64,000 nucleotides of DNA from Pontederia crassipes (lineage: Eukaryota; Streptophyta; Magnoliopsida; Commelinales; Pontederiaceae). Location: the NCBI GenBank assembly GCA_030549335.1, contig CM060193.1:47635891-47699890 (forward strand), in the 5' to 3' direction. Within the stretch, counting starts at the first letter, position 1, and every line of letters begins with the position of its first letter. The notes below the pieces were generated by a model. It made no database searches and was not told where the DNA came from. It was given only the letters and a program-made list of their open reading frames with translations. The position numbers and the translations under genes are program-made. This document shows, one piece after another, positions 47,301 through 59,193 of the stretch.

Positions 47301-48494
47301 AAACAAATCAACAGTGTTCTCTTCCATCCTCTGCCATCAGAATCCCTGCCTAAATTAGCATTTAGCAATTAGTAAAATATATTATGTTTTGCATAAGACA
47401 TAAACTAGTGTTAGATTGGAAGAAATACATTATGATTGTCAATATGTTTATTTAAGTCATTGTTTATTCATTACTTTGCTAAATAGCAGAAAGAAGGTCT
47501 AGTCATTATGTAGAACTACAAAAGTAGTTGAGAGATTCCATTCTGAACATGAATTCATGAAATCTTAAATATGCAGAGTACAGGAGTTGGGCAATTCAAA
47601 GTTTTGCACGTCTAAACATTGTCTTCCTATTTCGCATCTTATTGTTTCTTAAGTTGTCCAATGAACGTCTCAAATTGGTTTATCATCTTAATTTCGGATT
47701 TTTTTTGTTGAATTAGAAATTTTAACTGGTAGAATTGCAGGGCAGGCACCATGTATATTGCATAAACCTTCATATCTTGCTTCTGGAACGGACATGCTCA
47801 TCATATGCAACGATTGAAGTTATTAGGATTTTCCTTTTGGAAATTAGAGTAAATTTTACCTAAGAAACATCTTTGATCATCGCCGTTAGAAAAATCTTTG
47901 GCCAAGATGCACACCAAATACAATGCCGCCAAGAACTGCAACGCCGTGACCACCATCCCGAACCTCGTCCACCAAAGCCATCGTTTATATCTCACCTGAT
48001 CATCAAGAAACATCAAATAATAAAATGGAGAAACATCAAAAGGAAACAAAATAACAAGCAGTTCGCCAACATTATAAGGACATAGCATTACAATCCGAAT
48101 CATCTCATTCCATTTAAAAAAAAAAAGAAACCTAAAGCGTTAACTATATCAAAAAAAAAAAACAGAATCAAAACGTAAATATTGCTCGTTGAGAAAGAAG
48201 GCATACTCGTCTCTCGCGTCGAACGACTGCCCCATCATCGACTGCGCCTCTTAATGCATCGGCGACGACGCTGTCCGCCGTCGCGCGCTGCACCCGGGCG
48301 GCGGTGATCATGTAGACGATTCGGACGACGGCGACAAGAGCCAAGGCGACGAGAGGGAGCTTATCGCCAGCGCCGCAGCTCATTCCGGCAGAGACCATCA
48401 AGGTTCCGCTCATTAGGATCAACGCGGCGTTCGAAATCCCCGAAGCGATCGAGACCCAGCGCAGGGCCTTGAGCTTCGAGACAAATGTCGTCAT
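32127..48494 (-). CDS. sn1-specific diacylglycerol lipase-like (lipase class 3), 15 exons
   Basis: Predicted exons, high to low: 48207-48494, 47860-47995, 47130-47349, 46950-47050, 46000-46121, 45823-45914, 45279-45384, 44405-44554, 42492-42616, 37162-37293, 35065-35162, 34155-34982, 33098-33173, 32454-32497, 32127-32322; about 904 codons. Exons 1-3 encode four hydrophobic segments. Exon 8 has IAVRGTETPEDLITDGL, exon 10 the nucleophile elbow GHSLGG, and exon 12 the regions expected for Asp (NDEFSARLS) and His (VPGLIIHIVP). The family hydrolyses acyl chains of diacylglycerol at a membrane. Phases agree at all but one junction: exon 8 ends in phase 0 at its only plausible GT, while exon 9 needs two bases. 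Exon 10 has a one-base insertion. The gene is recognisable, but its coding capacity is unproven. Confidence 0.8.
32454..32497 (-). CDS. lipase exon 14
   Basis: 44-nt exon with a pyrimidine-rich acceptor (CCTATTATCTTAG) and donor GTGAGC. It reads AGTLIRIQLRNPDP and links exon 13 (phase 0, donor ATG/GTATGA) to exon 15 (phase 2). Confidence 0.5.
33098..33173 (-). CDS. lipase exon 13 (downstream copy)
   Basis: Acceptor CTTACAG, then CHYAMQRALESRKHRGEPHD, ending DLFNM at donor GTATGA. If the donor is not used, translation stops two codons later (TGA at 33092-33094). Its first 50 bases are duplicated upstream at 33314-33377. Confidence 0.7.
33124..33532. repeat. 204-bp tandem duplication covering exon 13 acceptor
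   Basis: Copy 1 at 33124-33327 and copy 2 at 33328-33532 align along their length (ctcctct..gttttctacttt, cattgcataatgacacctg, ttttcgagattgaatgtt), with scattered differences. Confidence 0.85.
33314..33377 (-). CDS. alternative exon 13' (upstream duplicate)
   Basis: The same CTTACAG acceptor and the same CHYAMQRALESRKHRG coding start as exon 13, but the copy then diverges to VLKF and a TAA at 33314-33316. It lacks the exon 13 donor. In a transcript it comes first, so its use would give a shorter lipase C-terminus. It may be silent. Confidence 0.5.
33772..33836 (-). mobile_element. 39-bp RTE-LINE tail insertion with target duplication
   Basis: The insert 33785-33823 is only the LINE 3' end (plus strand caacaacaacaaagcc to ggtggggtcggc). 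It is flanked by the perfect 13-bp duplication aatctcgcaatta at 33772-33784 and 33824-33836. It lies in intron 12 of the lipase gene. Confidence 0.9.
34155..34982 (-). CDS. lipase exon 12 (large, catalytic Asp and His regions)
   Basis: 828-nt exon, open throughout. It begins SIIYNDEFSARLSVNSILRL, which aligns by position with the Asp-containing strand of diacylglycerol lipases. After a low-complexity, Asn/Asp/Ser-rich linker of about 150 residues it ends with VPGLIIHIVP (presumed catalytic His) and FKDIVVSPYMFLDHLPWR. An open frame of 276 codons in AT-rich DNA argues for recent or continuing selection. Confidence 0.8.
35640..36035. repeat. dispersed repeat in lipase intron 10
   Basis: Begins gacccgtgaacaaatcag and ends gggttggaaaatttcaactc with gggcgggtcatg. 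The same theme (gggta..gagttgaaaattttcaactc) occurs at 55090-55440 and 57230-57590, suggesting a small transposon family with AT-rich core. Confidence 0.45.
37162..37293 (-). CDS. lipase exon 10 with GHSLGG and a frameshift
   Basis: The exon enters as DQSAYGTAGFL in the frame set by exon 9 and continues as SSLLEPGCECNGYKVRIVGH then SLGG in another frame. The switch falls in a TTTT run (plus strand aaaa at 37260-37263) where three T would keep the frame. The exon end (AGA/GTAAGC) fits exon 11 in the second frame. A one-base insertion mutation or a sequencing error explains this. Confidence 0.75.
38240..38520. repeat. possible small DNA transposon in lipase intron 9
   Basis: An AT-rich body is bracketed by gacgggcctagaacttttttcaaggggg and a partly inverted end (cccttcccccaaatac, ggtcggtccatccctgac). 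Resembles hAT-type MITEs; no target duplication was confirmed. Confidence 0.3.
39569..39961. mobile_element. Mutator-like MITE with 9-bp TSD in lipase intron 9
   Basis: The element 39578-39952 (375 bp) starts gaggaaaatgtatatgtagagc and ends gctctacacgcattaacctc, imperfect inverted repeats. The exact 9-bp duplication tattaacat is at 39569-39577 and 39953-39961, the length typical of Mutator-like elements. The interior is AT-rich. Confidence 0.8.
40940..41077 (-). mobile_element. 100-bp RTE-LINE 3' fragment
   Basis: The insert 40959-41058 matches the 3' end of the LINE at 14511-15156 in reverse. It is flanked by the 19-bp duplication cttaaaattgtttcttcaa (40940-40958, 41059-41077). In lipase intron 9. 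Confidence 0.9.
41665..41737 (+). mobile_element. RTE-LINE 3' fragment
   Basis: atgatccatgtagtcgacccc, then cacctagtgggataaggc and a (GTT)n tail; same ending as the other RTE copies, opposite orientation to its neighbour. Target duplication not resolved. Confidence 0.75.
42492..42616 (-). CDS. lipase exon 9
   Basis: Reads SDHLPLNVKEGVLSSFPHYG, then HSGIVKCAQELFMKIDGQAE, and leaves in phase 1 at GTAAAT. Both possible acceptors (CAG or CAGTAG) require two bases from exon 8, which exon 8 does not supply at a GT donor. Confidence 0.75.
43090..43410. repeat. diverged tandem pair in lipase intron 8
   Basis: acctgaactagcttgaaa..ttaactagaaattcc recurs about 170 bp later as acctgggctaacatgaaa..caattagaatttcc. 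Two copies, well diverged. Confidence 0.55.
44405..44554 (-). CDS. lipase exon 8 (lipase class 3 core)
   Basis: Reads KKCEAAYFVVVLHDVKSIVI, AVRGTETPEDLITDGL and DDLDGL. It is entered from the GC donor of exon 7 in phase 0. The only nearby GT is GTCAAG after TTG, leaving phase 0. Confidence 0.75.
45279..46121 (-). CDS. lipase exons 5 to 7
   Basis: Exon 5 (46000-46121) reads HEAAIFHQFAEAAYT. Exon 6 (45823-45914) reads GPLLDFGRNPILFPCAWLYR, continuing QGVLSPWSRH. Exon 7 (45279-45384) reads FLEGDNWWRGHAAAFLKYVN, then LPSEALRQGRVSQ. Phases match across all three. The exon 7 donor is CAG/GCAAGA, a GC-AG intron. Confidence 0.8.
46950..47995 (-). CDS. lipase exons 2 to 4 (membrane segments 3 and 4)
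   Basis: Exon 2 (47860-47995) starts VRYKRWLWWTRF and encodes the hydrophobic stretch MVVTALQFLAALYLVCILA. Exon 3 (47130-47349) encodes TLLICFLVVVWLVVIIQC followed by VLRWRSFYATHDTAWKAHYR. Exon 4 (46950-47050) reads NILEEDEIYSVATLLGDLVA. All junction phases agree. Confidence 0.8.
48207..48494 (-). CDS. lipase first exon 1a
   Basis: ATG at 48494; 96 codons to a phase-0 donor CGA/GTATGC. Two hydrophobic segments (about residues 13-36 and 45-66) are separated by CGAGDKLPL, forming the first half of the four-helix membrane anchor. It joins exon 2 directly. A paralogous exon with the same layout and phase lies 2.4 kb upstream at 50865-51170. Confidence 0.8.
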
Positions 48495-48794
48495 CGCCGG
48501 CGCAAGCGACAGGAAGGGATTGAAGGGAAATATTGCCCAAACTGTGACCGGTGGATGTCAGACGGACGAATGGGTTTGGGGGCGACGACGGCGGGTCTCC
48601 TCCGCCATGGTCGATCCCACGGGGAGCTCCGGAAATGAACAGGAAGCCCGGGAAACGAGGCGGATCGAAACGGAGGACGGGGAGGGGGGAAGATCATGTG
48701 GCGTCGATCGAACGGCAGAGAATGAGGAAGACGTTAGGATTGGGCGGTGGCGATGACCATTCGAGTCCACCTGGAGATTTGTGTGTTTAAGGCA

Positions 48795-49678
48795 ACTAAA
48801 CTTTTTTAATCTTATTATTATTTATTTACCTGCGTTTATTTTTCTTAGAATTTTTCTATTTTAAACAAAATATTGGCTGGTGCAAATTGACCGTTGACCA
48901 GATCGGAAAACAATGGACCACGGTCTCAAACCAAAAAAAAAAAAAGGAAAATTTGAACCATATTTTTTTTCCTATAATGACTTCGTAATTCTGTTTCTTC
49001 TGGATTTTAAAACGGTCAAAAAATGTGCAAAAGGGCGATTCGCCGATTATATAACGTTTATGAAGTAGATGCATATGAATTCATTATATCTATTTTTTAT
49101 GTAGAATAAAATGATTATATTGTTTCCTTTTTATCTTAATTGTTAAGCTCCGATATAGAAAAAATAAATATAATTTGTTTACTAATCTAATATATTTTTA
49201 TCAATTAATAATGCGTCGCCTGAAATTGATGTATCTCTGTTTAAAAAAATCGTAATTCGAATATGAGTCAATATAACAAATATAAATCCATAAATCAATA
49301 TATATATATATATATCATAAGAAGGTAAAATATGATTGGTCCAAGTGATAAAGAAATGATATTAACACTTAACTAGAATTTATCGTCTTATTATACATGA
49401 AAGAGCAATATTGTACATCAAGATAATAAAGAACACAACTGAGAATAGATTAGATTTATTTATTACGATTGGACAAAATTAGACATCATTGAAGTCGTCA
49501 TGGTCACCAAAAGGAGTTTTGGGAAAAGTTGGAAAACATATTCCTCGTCCATTCTAAGTTTTGATGCGCACAAAACGTGTCTCTGACCTTTCTTATAAAT
49601 CTTATAATAATATAATATACACGAAATATATATATATTCTCAATTTACGCATTTCACACACGCACGTATAATATGATG

Positions 49679-49723
<45 letters not shown>

Positions 49724-50864
49724 TTAATATTAATAAAAAGGAAACTGTATAAGAAGAAAGTCATGATAAATGAAGCCACCATTAAATTGATTTACGTGTT
49801 TAGCAAATATCACACGTTCAGTCATTAAAATTTTAGAAGTTCGCACATTATTTTTTTTCCATATAACAACGTGATTAAGATTCTAATATGCTTCGTTTAA
49901 AATAGTTGTAATGATGTTTTGCTTTTGAGTAATACGTGTGCATAAAACATAATAAATTAATATAATATGTCATATATAACTCAATAAGCATTAATATTTT
50001 GCTTAACTCAAAGGTAAAGGTTATTGTCTCAATCTCTCATGACAAGAACTTTATTGCTTATGTTCGTCCGTAAAAATATTAGTAAATCGACGTTGCTTTC
50101 ATGCAACATATATATAAGTTGTTACATTTTTTCCCCGGTATTAAGTATAACATCCACATTTTCTTAAATCGCATTTCACGTCTGAATAAACGTATAAAGA
50201 TTTCTAGAATATTCTGAAGATTTTAGCTTATCCTAGCCATATTTTGCAAATTAACTACTAATAATAACTTAGCACTAAAATAGTGATATTATGCTACAGA
50301 AGAAAAAAAAGCTGCTTTTGTGCGTGTGGTTATCTATAAAAGGTTATGCATAATTCAAAAGTACCTTTTTTCCTTTATCGAAAAAAAAAGTATAGCTTTT
50401 TCATCATCACTACTTTTGTGGAACGAAGATAATTATCTCCAAAAGGTTGTCTTCTTTATATTTCCCATTATTTTCAAGGGAAAATATTATTTTATAATCA
50501 TTTTTTTTATTCGGCATAACTATTTCCCATTATTTTCAAGGGAAAATATTTTTGGATCTAACAAACCATTTGATCTATATTTTTAGCTATTTTTTCATAC
50601 ATTAGAAAAATGGTAAAACATATTTTTATGAAGAAAAAACGTAATTATTATTTTTTCTATCCTGAATTTTCAGTGGGTAAATTCAAGAGAAATGAAATTA
50701 TCTGAATAATAAATAAAATAAAATGATTGGTTCACTGGACTTGAACGTTTGGAGAAAAAAAAAGTCGAGAAAAAGAAATATTCCTTTTTTCTTTTGTCAG
50801 ATGGCCATTTTTCTCGCCTCTTAATGTAAAAGATGGAAGGCAACTCCTGGACGTAAAATAATAC
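48795..50864. other. AT-rich interval between the two first exons
   Basis: No coding sequence. It holds an (AAT)n run at 49679-49725 and a 28-bp direct repeat (tttcccattattttcaaggg at about 50460 and 50521). It would be the promoter of exon 1a and the first intron of a transcript starting at exon 1b. Confidence 0.5.
49679..49725. repeat. (AAT)n microsatellite
   Basis: About 16 tandem AAT units. Confidence 0.95.
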
Positions 50865-51170
50865 CTTTCTCAGTCGTCGGAAGTCTTCGTCGTCTCGCAC
50901 TGGGTCCACGACGTGGGCGCCATCCCCAGCGATCGTGCCCCCGGCCACGGCCAGCGCCGTCGCGCCCTGGGCGACCCCGCTTGCGAGCATGGAAGCGATC
51001 TTGACGGCCGCCAGGAGCGACGCGGCGGCCAATGGGATCTTCTCCCGGGAACCGCAGGCGGGGAGCACCAGAGCCATGAGGACGGCCCCGGTCGCGGCCA
51101 CGGCCGCATCCAGAGCTGCGCAGATCACGGTCGACAATCTCAGGGTTCGCAGCCCCGAGAGGACCGCCAT
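50865..51170 (-). CDS. alternative or orphan lipase first exon 1b
   Basis: ATG at 51170; 102 codons to the donor AAG/GTATTA in phase 0. The peptide mirrors exon 1a: Leu-rich start, two hydrophobic segments around CGSREKIPL (CGAGDKLPL in 1a), an Ala-rich second helix and a basic end FRRLRK. Spliced to exon 2 it would read FRRLRK-VRYKRWLWW with no frame change. It is far more GC-rich than its surroundings. It may be an alternative promoter and first exon, or what remains of a duplicated gene. Confidence 0.7.
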
Positions 51171-51763
51171 TGCGGGGCCTTTCCTCCGGCTTTTGTCGGC
51201 GGCGAGAAGCGGGGGGCGGAGGAAGGAAGAGGAGAGAGGAGGAACGTGTGAGGGAGTTTGGTGGAGACTGGAGACTTGGAATTTGGTTGTGGTTTTTGGG
51301 TGTCCTTCTGGAGAAATGGACGGAGGAGGGAGGAGCGAGTGGGGCCCTTCGACTCCGGTCTCTCCTCTGTTTTCCTATACGAGACCAAGTACAGTGTGCT
51401 GCAGAAGGTTGAGGAATGGATGTGCGGATCACGAGGAGAGAGATGACATTTTATATTAGCCTAAGGCGTACTGTTGAATTCTTATTATTCTGCTGAATAA
51501 TAATTTAATTTTTATCGTGAGAAAATATAAGTTCATCACTTGTAATATAATTTCCCTTGGGCATTGCGGATTGCTAACTAATATTAAATCATAACTTAGC
51601 AAACCAATGTTGGTTGTCCCAACTAGCAGCAGGATTTAGTTCCAAAAGCTCGACAAGTTCTAGTAATTTCGAATTCGAATTTTAGAATCATCAAGTTAGA
51701 CTAGAAAATAAATCATTGCTATTTTTCGAATCTTGAATTAGTCGAACGCTAATGGTCTCAAAC
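51171..51763. other. upstream flank of exon 1b
   Basis: GC-rich to about 51440 (likely 5' leader and promoter of exon 1b), then AT-rich. No separate gene; open frames here are antisense by-products. Confidence 0.4.
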
Positions 51764-52053
51764 TATTAGAGCTTACACATCATCATCACAACATAATTGT
51801 GGATCAATTCTCGTGTCTCCTTCCCTGATGTTATTCATAGCATCATTTTCTGTTTTGTAACAATAATTAAATGTGATGTAGATTTATCGATTTAATCCTC
51901 TGTATCATTTGTTCTTTAGTACAAATAGGTGTTCGAGTTTTTTGTAATGATATAGAATTGTCTTTCCCCAATTCTTTCTCCATCAACGTTCTATTCTCTC
52001 TTTCATTTATTCTCATCCTCATCTGATCACTTCTCATCGGTAATTTCTTAACA
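51764..52053 (+). mobile_element. 5' LTR of a small copia-like element
   Basis: 290 bp, from tattagagcttacacatc to ttcttaaca. It matches 54380-54575 (agcatca..ttttatgtttt, gtttgttcttta, ataaataggtgttcgag). It is followed directly by a primer-site-like tagtactagagcgaggt (canonical TGGTATCAGAGC). Confidence 0.7.
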
Positions 52054-54379
52054 TAGTACTAGAGCGAGGTGCTCACGAATCCATTGAACTCCTCAACATC
52101 ATCGTCTGCTTCGTCGTAGCATTTGTTACCATTGATTCATCATTGTTGTTCCTTCATTGTCCACGAGTGAAGCTTCGCTAACCTATGTGGCCCTTGCAAG
52201 TTCAGATGTGAGGTTTTTCATATTCATCTTCATGTTTCTGCATCGGTGATTGACATTTCTTATTTTTTTCTTCTTATTTCTCTATTCCTCATTCGTGTTC
52301 TGCATTCTACAGTGAGTGTTCGATATCTGCTTGTTCGTCTTCATCCTCTTCATGTGATCAAATTTTTTAATCTTCTTCGTTGACGGTCACAACTTGTTTT
52401 TGTGTTTTCTTCTCTACCGACGAGATTTGGTTTCTTAACTCCTATTTTTTCCTCTCTATGTTTTCTTCATTTCCATAGATCTTCGATTACCATTTCCTCC
52501 ATGTGTTTTCCTTGTTTTCCATGGCAATTATTAGCCATGTTGTTGGTTGAGCTCGACTCGTCGTAATCGCACTTTCTTGAAGATATGCCTCCTTTTATTC
52601 GATGGATTTCTTCGATCGTTGTCACCATTGTTGTTGTCGGATCTTCTACGTTGTCATTGGCTCTTCTTCATTTCAAAGTGTCATCTCCATTGACACCGAC
52701 GTCCATTATCGACGTTTGGCTTTCTCCATCATTATCGTTGGTTTCGGAGAGTTTTGTCTCCGGTTACTCATTTGTAGCTCGAAGATTATTTGCTCGAGCT
52801 CTTCTTCTCCACTTATCCTTGTCAGCTTGTTTTTGCAGCGACAGACATCATCGAAGTTGATTCGGGTGTCGAATGTCATGCTTTCGATGGTTGCTATCAT
52901 CTTGTTCTTTCGCGTTATGATCTCGTGGTTGTAATTCATTTCAATTGTTTCTTTCTCTTCTACATTTCTAGCTTCCGTCTTCCTCTACTTTGTCTTCTTC
53001 CTCTCTGTCGACTTTTCATCAATGTTGTTAGGACCGGACCGGACGACGACCCAAATAAGTGTTTGTTTCAGATCGAACCAGTCGGTCGGACTGGATAATA
53101 ATAAAATATTATATTTAATATGATATACTAAATCAAGTTATGATATTTTAATTATATATATATAATGTCAAAATGTAATTATACAAAAGAAAAAATAACA
53201 ATCATAAATCATAAACTTATAATTAATTTTAAGATTTGATATTAAAAGTATTATACACTTAATAAATTAAAATTTTATTGAATTTGATTATTATATACAA
53301 ATTTTATATTGGTTATTTTTTTGTATTTTGTATCTTTATTTTTTTATGCTAGAAGCAACAAATGCATATTGTTTTCCAAAATATTATGACAAGATTATAT
53401 ATTCTATAAATAAATATATATTGTAATTAGTAGTTAACTATTTAATTGGCTTATTACATACTAAATTAAAGAAATTTAAAATTGTGTATATATAATATTA
53501 TACTATACTAAGTACATTATAGTATTGTTGTATATTATACATATAACAAAGAAGTTTGCACCATTCATTCATAACTAATTTATCTAATATGATAAATATT
53601 ATATTAATATAATAAATATAATTAATTTATATTATAATATACATTTATGATATTAAAAAAATTGAATAAGATCGTAATCCATAAGTTAAAGTTGAAAGTT
53701 TAATAAATTCAAGACTAAATAAAGGGAAAAAGAACAAGTGAGTGTACAAAGATAGTCCACATTAATAGTAGTAGTAAAGTGAGAGTAAATAGACAAGTAT
53801 TAATAAAGGAGAAATAGACAAGTATTAATAAAGGAGAAAACTAACATGTCAGTATTAATGTTTATGGAGAAAGTTCATCTTTGAATATTTTCTAATTTTG
53901 TAATAATATTTTTTATCAAATTACCTCTTAACAAAAAAAATTTCCTAGTCCAAACAATGCATTTTTTTCGATTTTGGCCGGTTTTAATTGATCTTGACCG
54001 GTTCAATTCGGTTCAGATAGGAATATGATTTTGAAGCTTCAACTGGGCCGCAATTGTTAACGGTAGGATTGGTTCGACAGGTCAGTTCGGTCTGATCCTG
54101 AAAATATTGCTTTCGATCTACAGTCACGTTTCTTTTGCTCTGATACTCGTTATCATCTTCGTCTCCGATCACATTTCTCCAATCAGTTCGTCTCATCGTC
54201 TTCTTTTAGCTACCAACCTGTGAGGATATGCATGTTCATCATCGTCAGTTGCTCGGTAGCTATGGAAGTTCTGCATCTTCCTTGCATGTGTTCATCGCCC
54301 ATGTTCCTCCAATGTCATTCGTTTAATCCTCGGAGTTATGCATGGTTTAGTTTCTTCCTGTCGTCAACTTGAGAGGGGC

Positions 54380-54580
54380 TATTGGAGTTTACATATCGTC
54401 CTCATAACATGATCATAGATCAGCTCTCAATGTTAGCTTCATCAGATGTTGCAAAGTTCATAGCGTCATTTTATGTTTTATAGCATCAGTTAGATGTAAT
54501 GCTGATTTATTGTTAATCCTTTTGTATGGTTTGTTCTTTATTATAAATAGGTGTTCGAGTCTTCTACCAAATATATTCCT
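54380..54580 (+). mobile_element. 3' LTR of the copia-like element (end diverged)
   Basis: Begins tattggagtttacatatcg after the polypurine tract and parallels the 5' LTR to about ggtgttcgagtctt, then similarity fades. Confidence 0.65.
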
Positions 54581-54897
54581 ATTATTTTTTAGGTTTTTTT
54601 TGCAAACTTATTAAATATTGTGTTTTATCACTTTTATTAATTCCACTTATTTGTAATTATCAAGTGAATTATATTTTATTAGAATAAACACCTTGTCCCT
54701 AGAACTAATTATCTTCAAATCAAACACCACCTAGATGCTCATAAATTACTAATTTTTACTAAATCATAAAAAAGTGTCCATACATATTAGAGACAAAAGA
54801 AAAGGATAGTAGAGTATTTGATATCATCATTTTTATTATGAGCGATAACGAGGAAAAAAGTTAAGCAAAATAGATATTTTTTTTTGTTCATGAGAGA
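54581..54897. other. unassigned AT-rich spacer
   Basis: Nothing recognisable before the tandem duplication. Confidence 0.4.
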
Positions 54898-54935
54898 ATG
54901 AGAAGGTTAACTTGCTGAATATAATAATAATAATA

Positions 54936-54977
<42 letters not shown>

Positions 54978-55340
54978 AATATGCATTTTTTAAATGATAC
55001 TTTGTGGAGTTAAAACCTAATTAAAATAATTTCCAATTTTAATAGGTCAATTGACCCCATGTTTGTCTCATGTGCAGCCTTTGGGCTCGCTGAAGATTTA
55101 GGTCGAACTTAATGATCCAACCCAATCATCGTTCGGGTATGAGTTGAAAATTTTCAACTCGTGTCGAATCGATTCAATTCGAAGACTTATTTTTAAATTT
55201 TTATCTTATAATCTATATAAAAATTAATAAAATATTTAAATAGTCAAATAAATAATTTTATGCTTTAAAAATAAGTATTATATAGTATTTTTTATATTGA
55301 ATAATAAATAAGATAAGAGAAAAGATATTGATCAAATAAT

Positions 55341-55598
55341 TCAACCACCCGATATGATCCAATTTTTCAAAGAAGAGTGATCCAATTCGATCAAAATTGA
55401 ATGGATCGGATCGGCCGTAAACACTTTTATTTGCAGATATTTGCCATGAGTTCGCAAGGCGAACAGTGGCGTTTCAAAAGGTACAGTCTTGAAGTTTGTC
55501 AAGCCGCAGTTGAGATGGTACAAAATGCTTACATTAAAATGTTCTAATACAAAAAGTTTGAGCAGAGAACCATGTTCACTCTCCTTAAACATGTCCAA
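55341..55598 (-). other. open frame conserved between the duplicated units
   Basis: 85 codons here and 78 at 57525-57761, nearly identical through KESEHGSLLKLFVLEHFNVS and the following LTNFKTVPF. The plus strand of the same stretch is also open for about 33 codons (MSSQGEQWRFKRYSLEVC). No domain is recognised. Conservation reflects recent duplication and does not prove coding. Confidence 0.25.
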
Positions 55599-56441
55599 AA
55601 AAATATGAGTGTTGTAATGACAACCAAAATACTTACAGATTGCATTTATTACGAAAATGAGAATTGATTAGCTTTATGTCTTATCCCATTATATATTTAT
55701 GATACAACATTTCAATATTTAGAGTTACACCCTTCTGTGCTATGTTTTATATTAAGATATGAAGAGAAAAAAAAACTTATACAATATCATCTTGTTATCT
55801 TTTCTACAAATTTTTATCTCAATTTGATTTGTGTATAAAAAACATATGACATAGAGATAATAAACTTGCATGAAAAAATTGGTGTCGGCCGATCGATTTG
55901 TCGACCGGTCGAGGAGTTCGGCTGGAATTCAATTGGCCGGAATTCTTAATACATTTATCCTTTTCTCTCTTTAGGTGGCAAGTGATCCAACACGTGAAGC
56001 ATCAAATAATTTGGACAGCAAATAATTGAGATAGCTCTTAATACGAGCATACACCGTCCGATGCATAATGATGGTACTTAGTTTTGAAAAATGTGTCATC
56101 ACTCATCACGATCGACTAATTTTTATTTGGCAATTGACAACCGGTGCTCAAAATTGTTAATATTTAATTAATTTGATAATTTTTTTTCCGTGCTGGCATA
56201 AGTTAAGAGGAGACTTTCTATGTCTAAAATTCGAAAGATAAAATGATAAAAATTTATTTTCTGATCAACATGATAACTTCAAAAAAGATCGAATTCGAAG
56301 TGAGTAGCACGAGACTCAACTCCACTACGAGTTAGCCAACGAACCTTGATTAACTAATTTGATGAAGTTAAGGTTTATAATCAATCATGTCACCTGATAT
56401 TTGAATTCCGGGAATGACCAATATAAGGCTACATAATTTAT

Positions 56442-57004
56442 GGGTTATTTTCTCTTATTACCTCTAAACTATCACGATTTTTCAAATCTAACTTCAAACT
56501 ATGAACTTCATTTTTTTAATCCATAAACTAACACGATTTTTTCAATTTGATTCTTCCATCCAATTTTAACTTTTCAGTTATCTTCTATTTTTTATATTTA
56601 TGAAAAGTCAAAAATACCCTTACGCAAAAAATCTTGTGCTGAAGAAGGGGGCGACCCCCCCCCCCCCCCTCTCCTCTCACTATGCCGGCGTCTGCGATAT
56701 TCGTCCGACGAGACGAAGGTCGAGAGGGGGGCAACCCCCCCCCCCCCTCCTTCTCCTCTCCTTGCGCTAGCGTCACCTGTGCAAACGTTCGAGCAGAGAG
56801 AGGAGCCCCCCCTCGACCTTCATCTCGTCGGACGAAGGTCGAGGGGGGCGACCCCACCCCCCATCGACATTCGTCCGACGTATGCACAGGGCTCCCCTCT
56901 CCTCTCTCTCTCTCCTTGCGTCGGTGCGTAGGGAGAATTTTTTTCGCGTAAGGGCATTTTCGAATTTTCACAAATGTGAAAAATCAAAGATAACCGAAAA
57001 GATG
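56442..57004. mobile_element. Mutator-like element E, right arm truncated
   Basis: Left arm gggttattttctcttatta; core with C runs and several cgtccgacg/gacgaaggtcgag motifs; right arm cut at gaaaagatg, where the next tandem unit begins. The left flank ends cataatttat, matching the target duplication of its sister copy F. Confidence 0.75.
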
Positions 57005-59061
<2,057 letters not shown>

Positions 59062-59193
59062 ACGGAATTGGACGGAAGAATCAAATTGGAAATATCATGA
59101 TAGTTTAAGAACTCAAAGAGTTCGTAGTTTAGGGTTAGATCTGAAAAATCATGATAGTTTATGGGTGGTTAGAGAAAATAATCCATAATTTAT

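Larger units (their letters stand above)
51764..54580 (+). mobile_element. non-autonomous copia-like LTR retrotransposon
   Basis: Two related LTRs (51764-52053 and about 54380-54580), a primer site at 52054, and a polypurine tract cttgagagggg before the 3' LTR bracket 2.3 kb that shows no gag, protease, integrase or RT motif. The flanks of the interior (52054-53090 and 53940-54370) are rich in tcgtc, ttc and gtt tracts. The centre (53100-53930) is very AT-rich and could be a later insertion. Frames at 52585-53098 are Ser/Leu-rich, low-complexity and overlapping, not convincing genes. Confidence 0.65.
54898..57004. repeat. 2.1-kb tandem duplication, unit 1
   Basis: Starts atgagaaggttaac and aligns nearly end to end with 57005-59061. 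It contains (TAA)/(TTA) repeats at 54920-54976, the dispersed repeat 55090-55440, a conserved stretch 55430-55600 open on both strands, and the truncated Mutator-like element E. Confidence 0.9.

Noticed and set aside
52585..53098. Hydrophobic frames of 91-110 codons
   Set aside because: They overlap in several frames and derive from tcgtc and ttg triplet-rich sequence in a non-coding retroelement interior.
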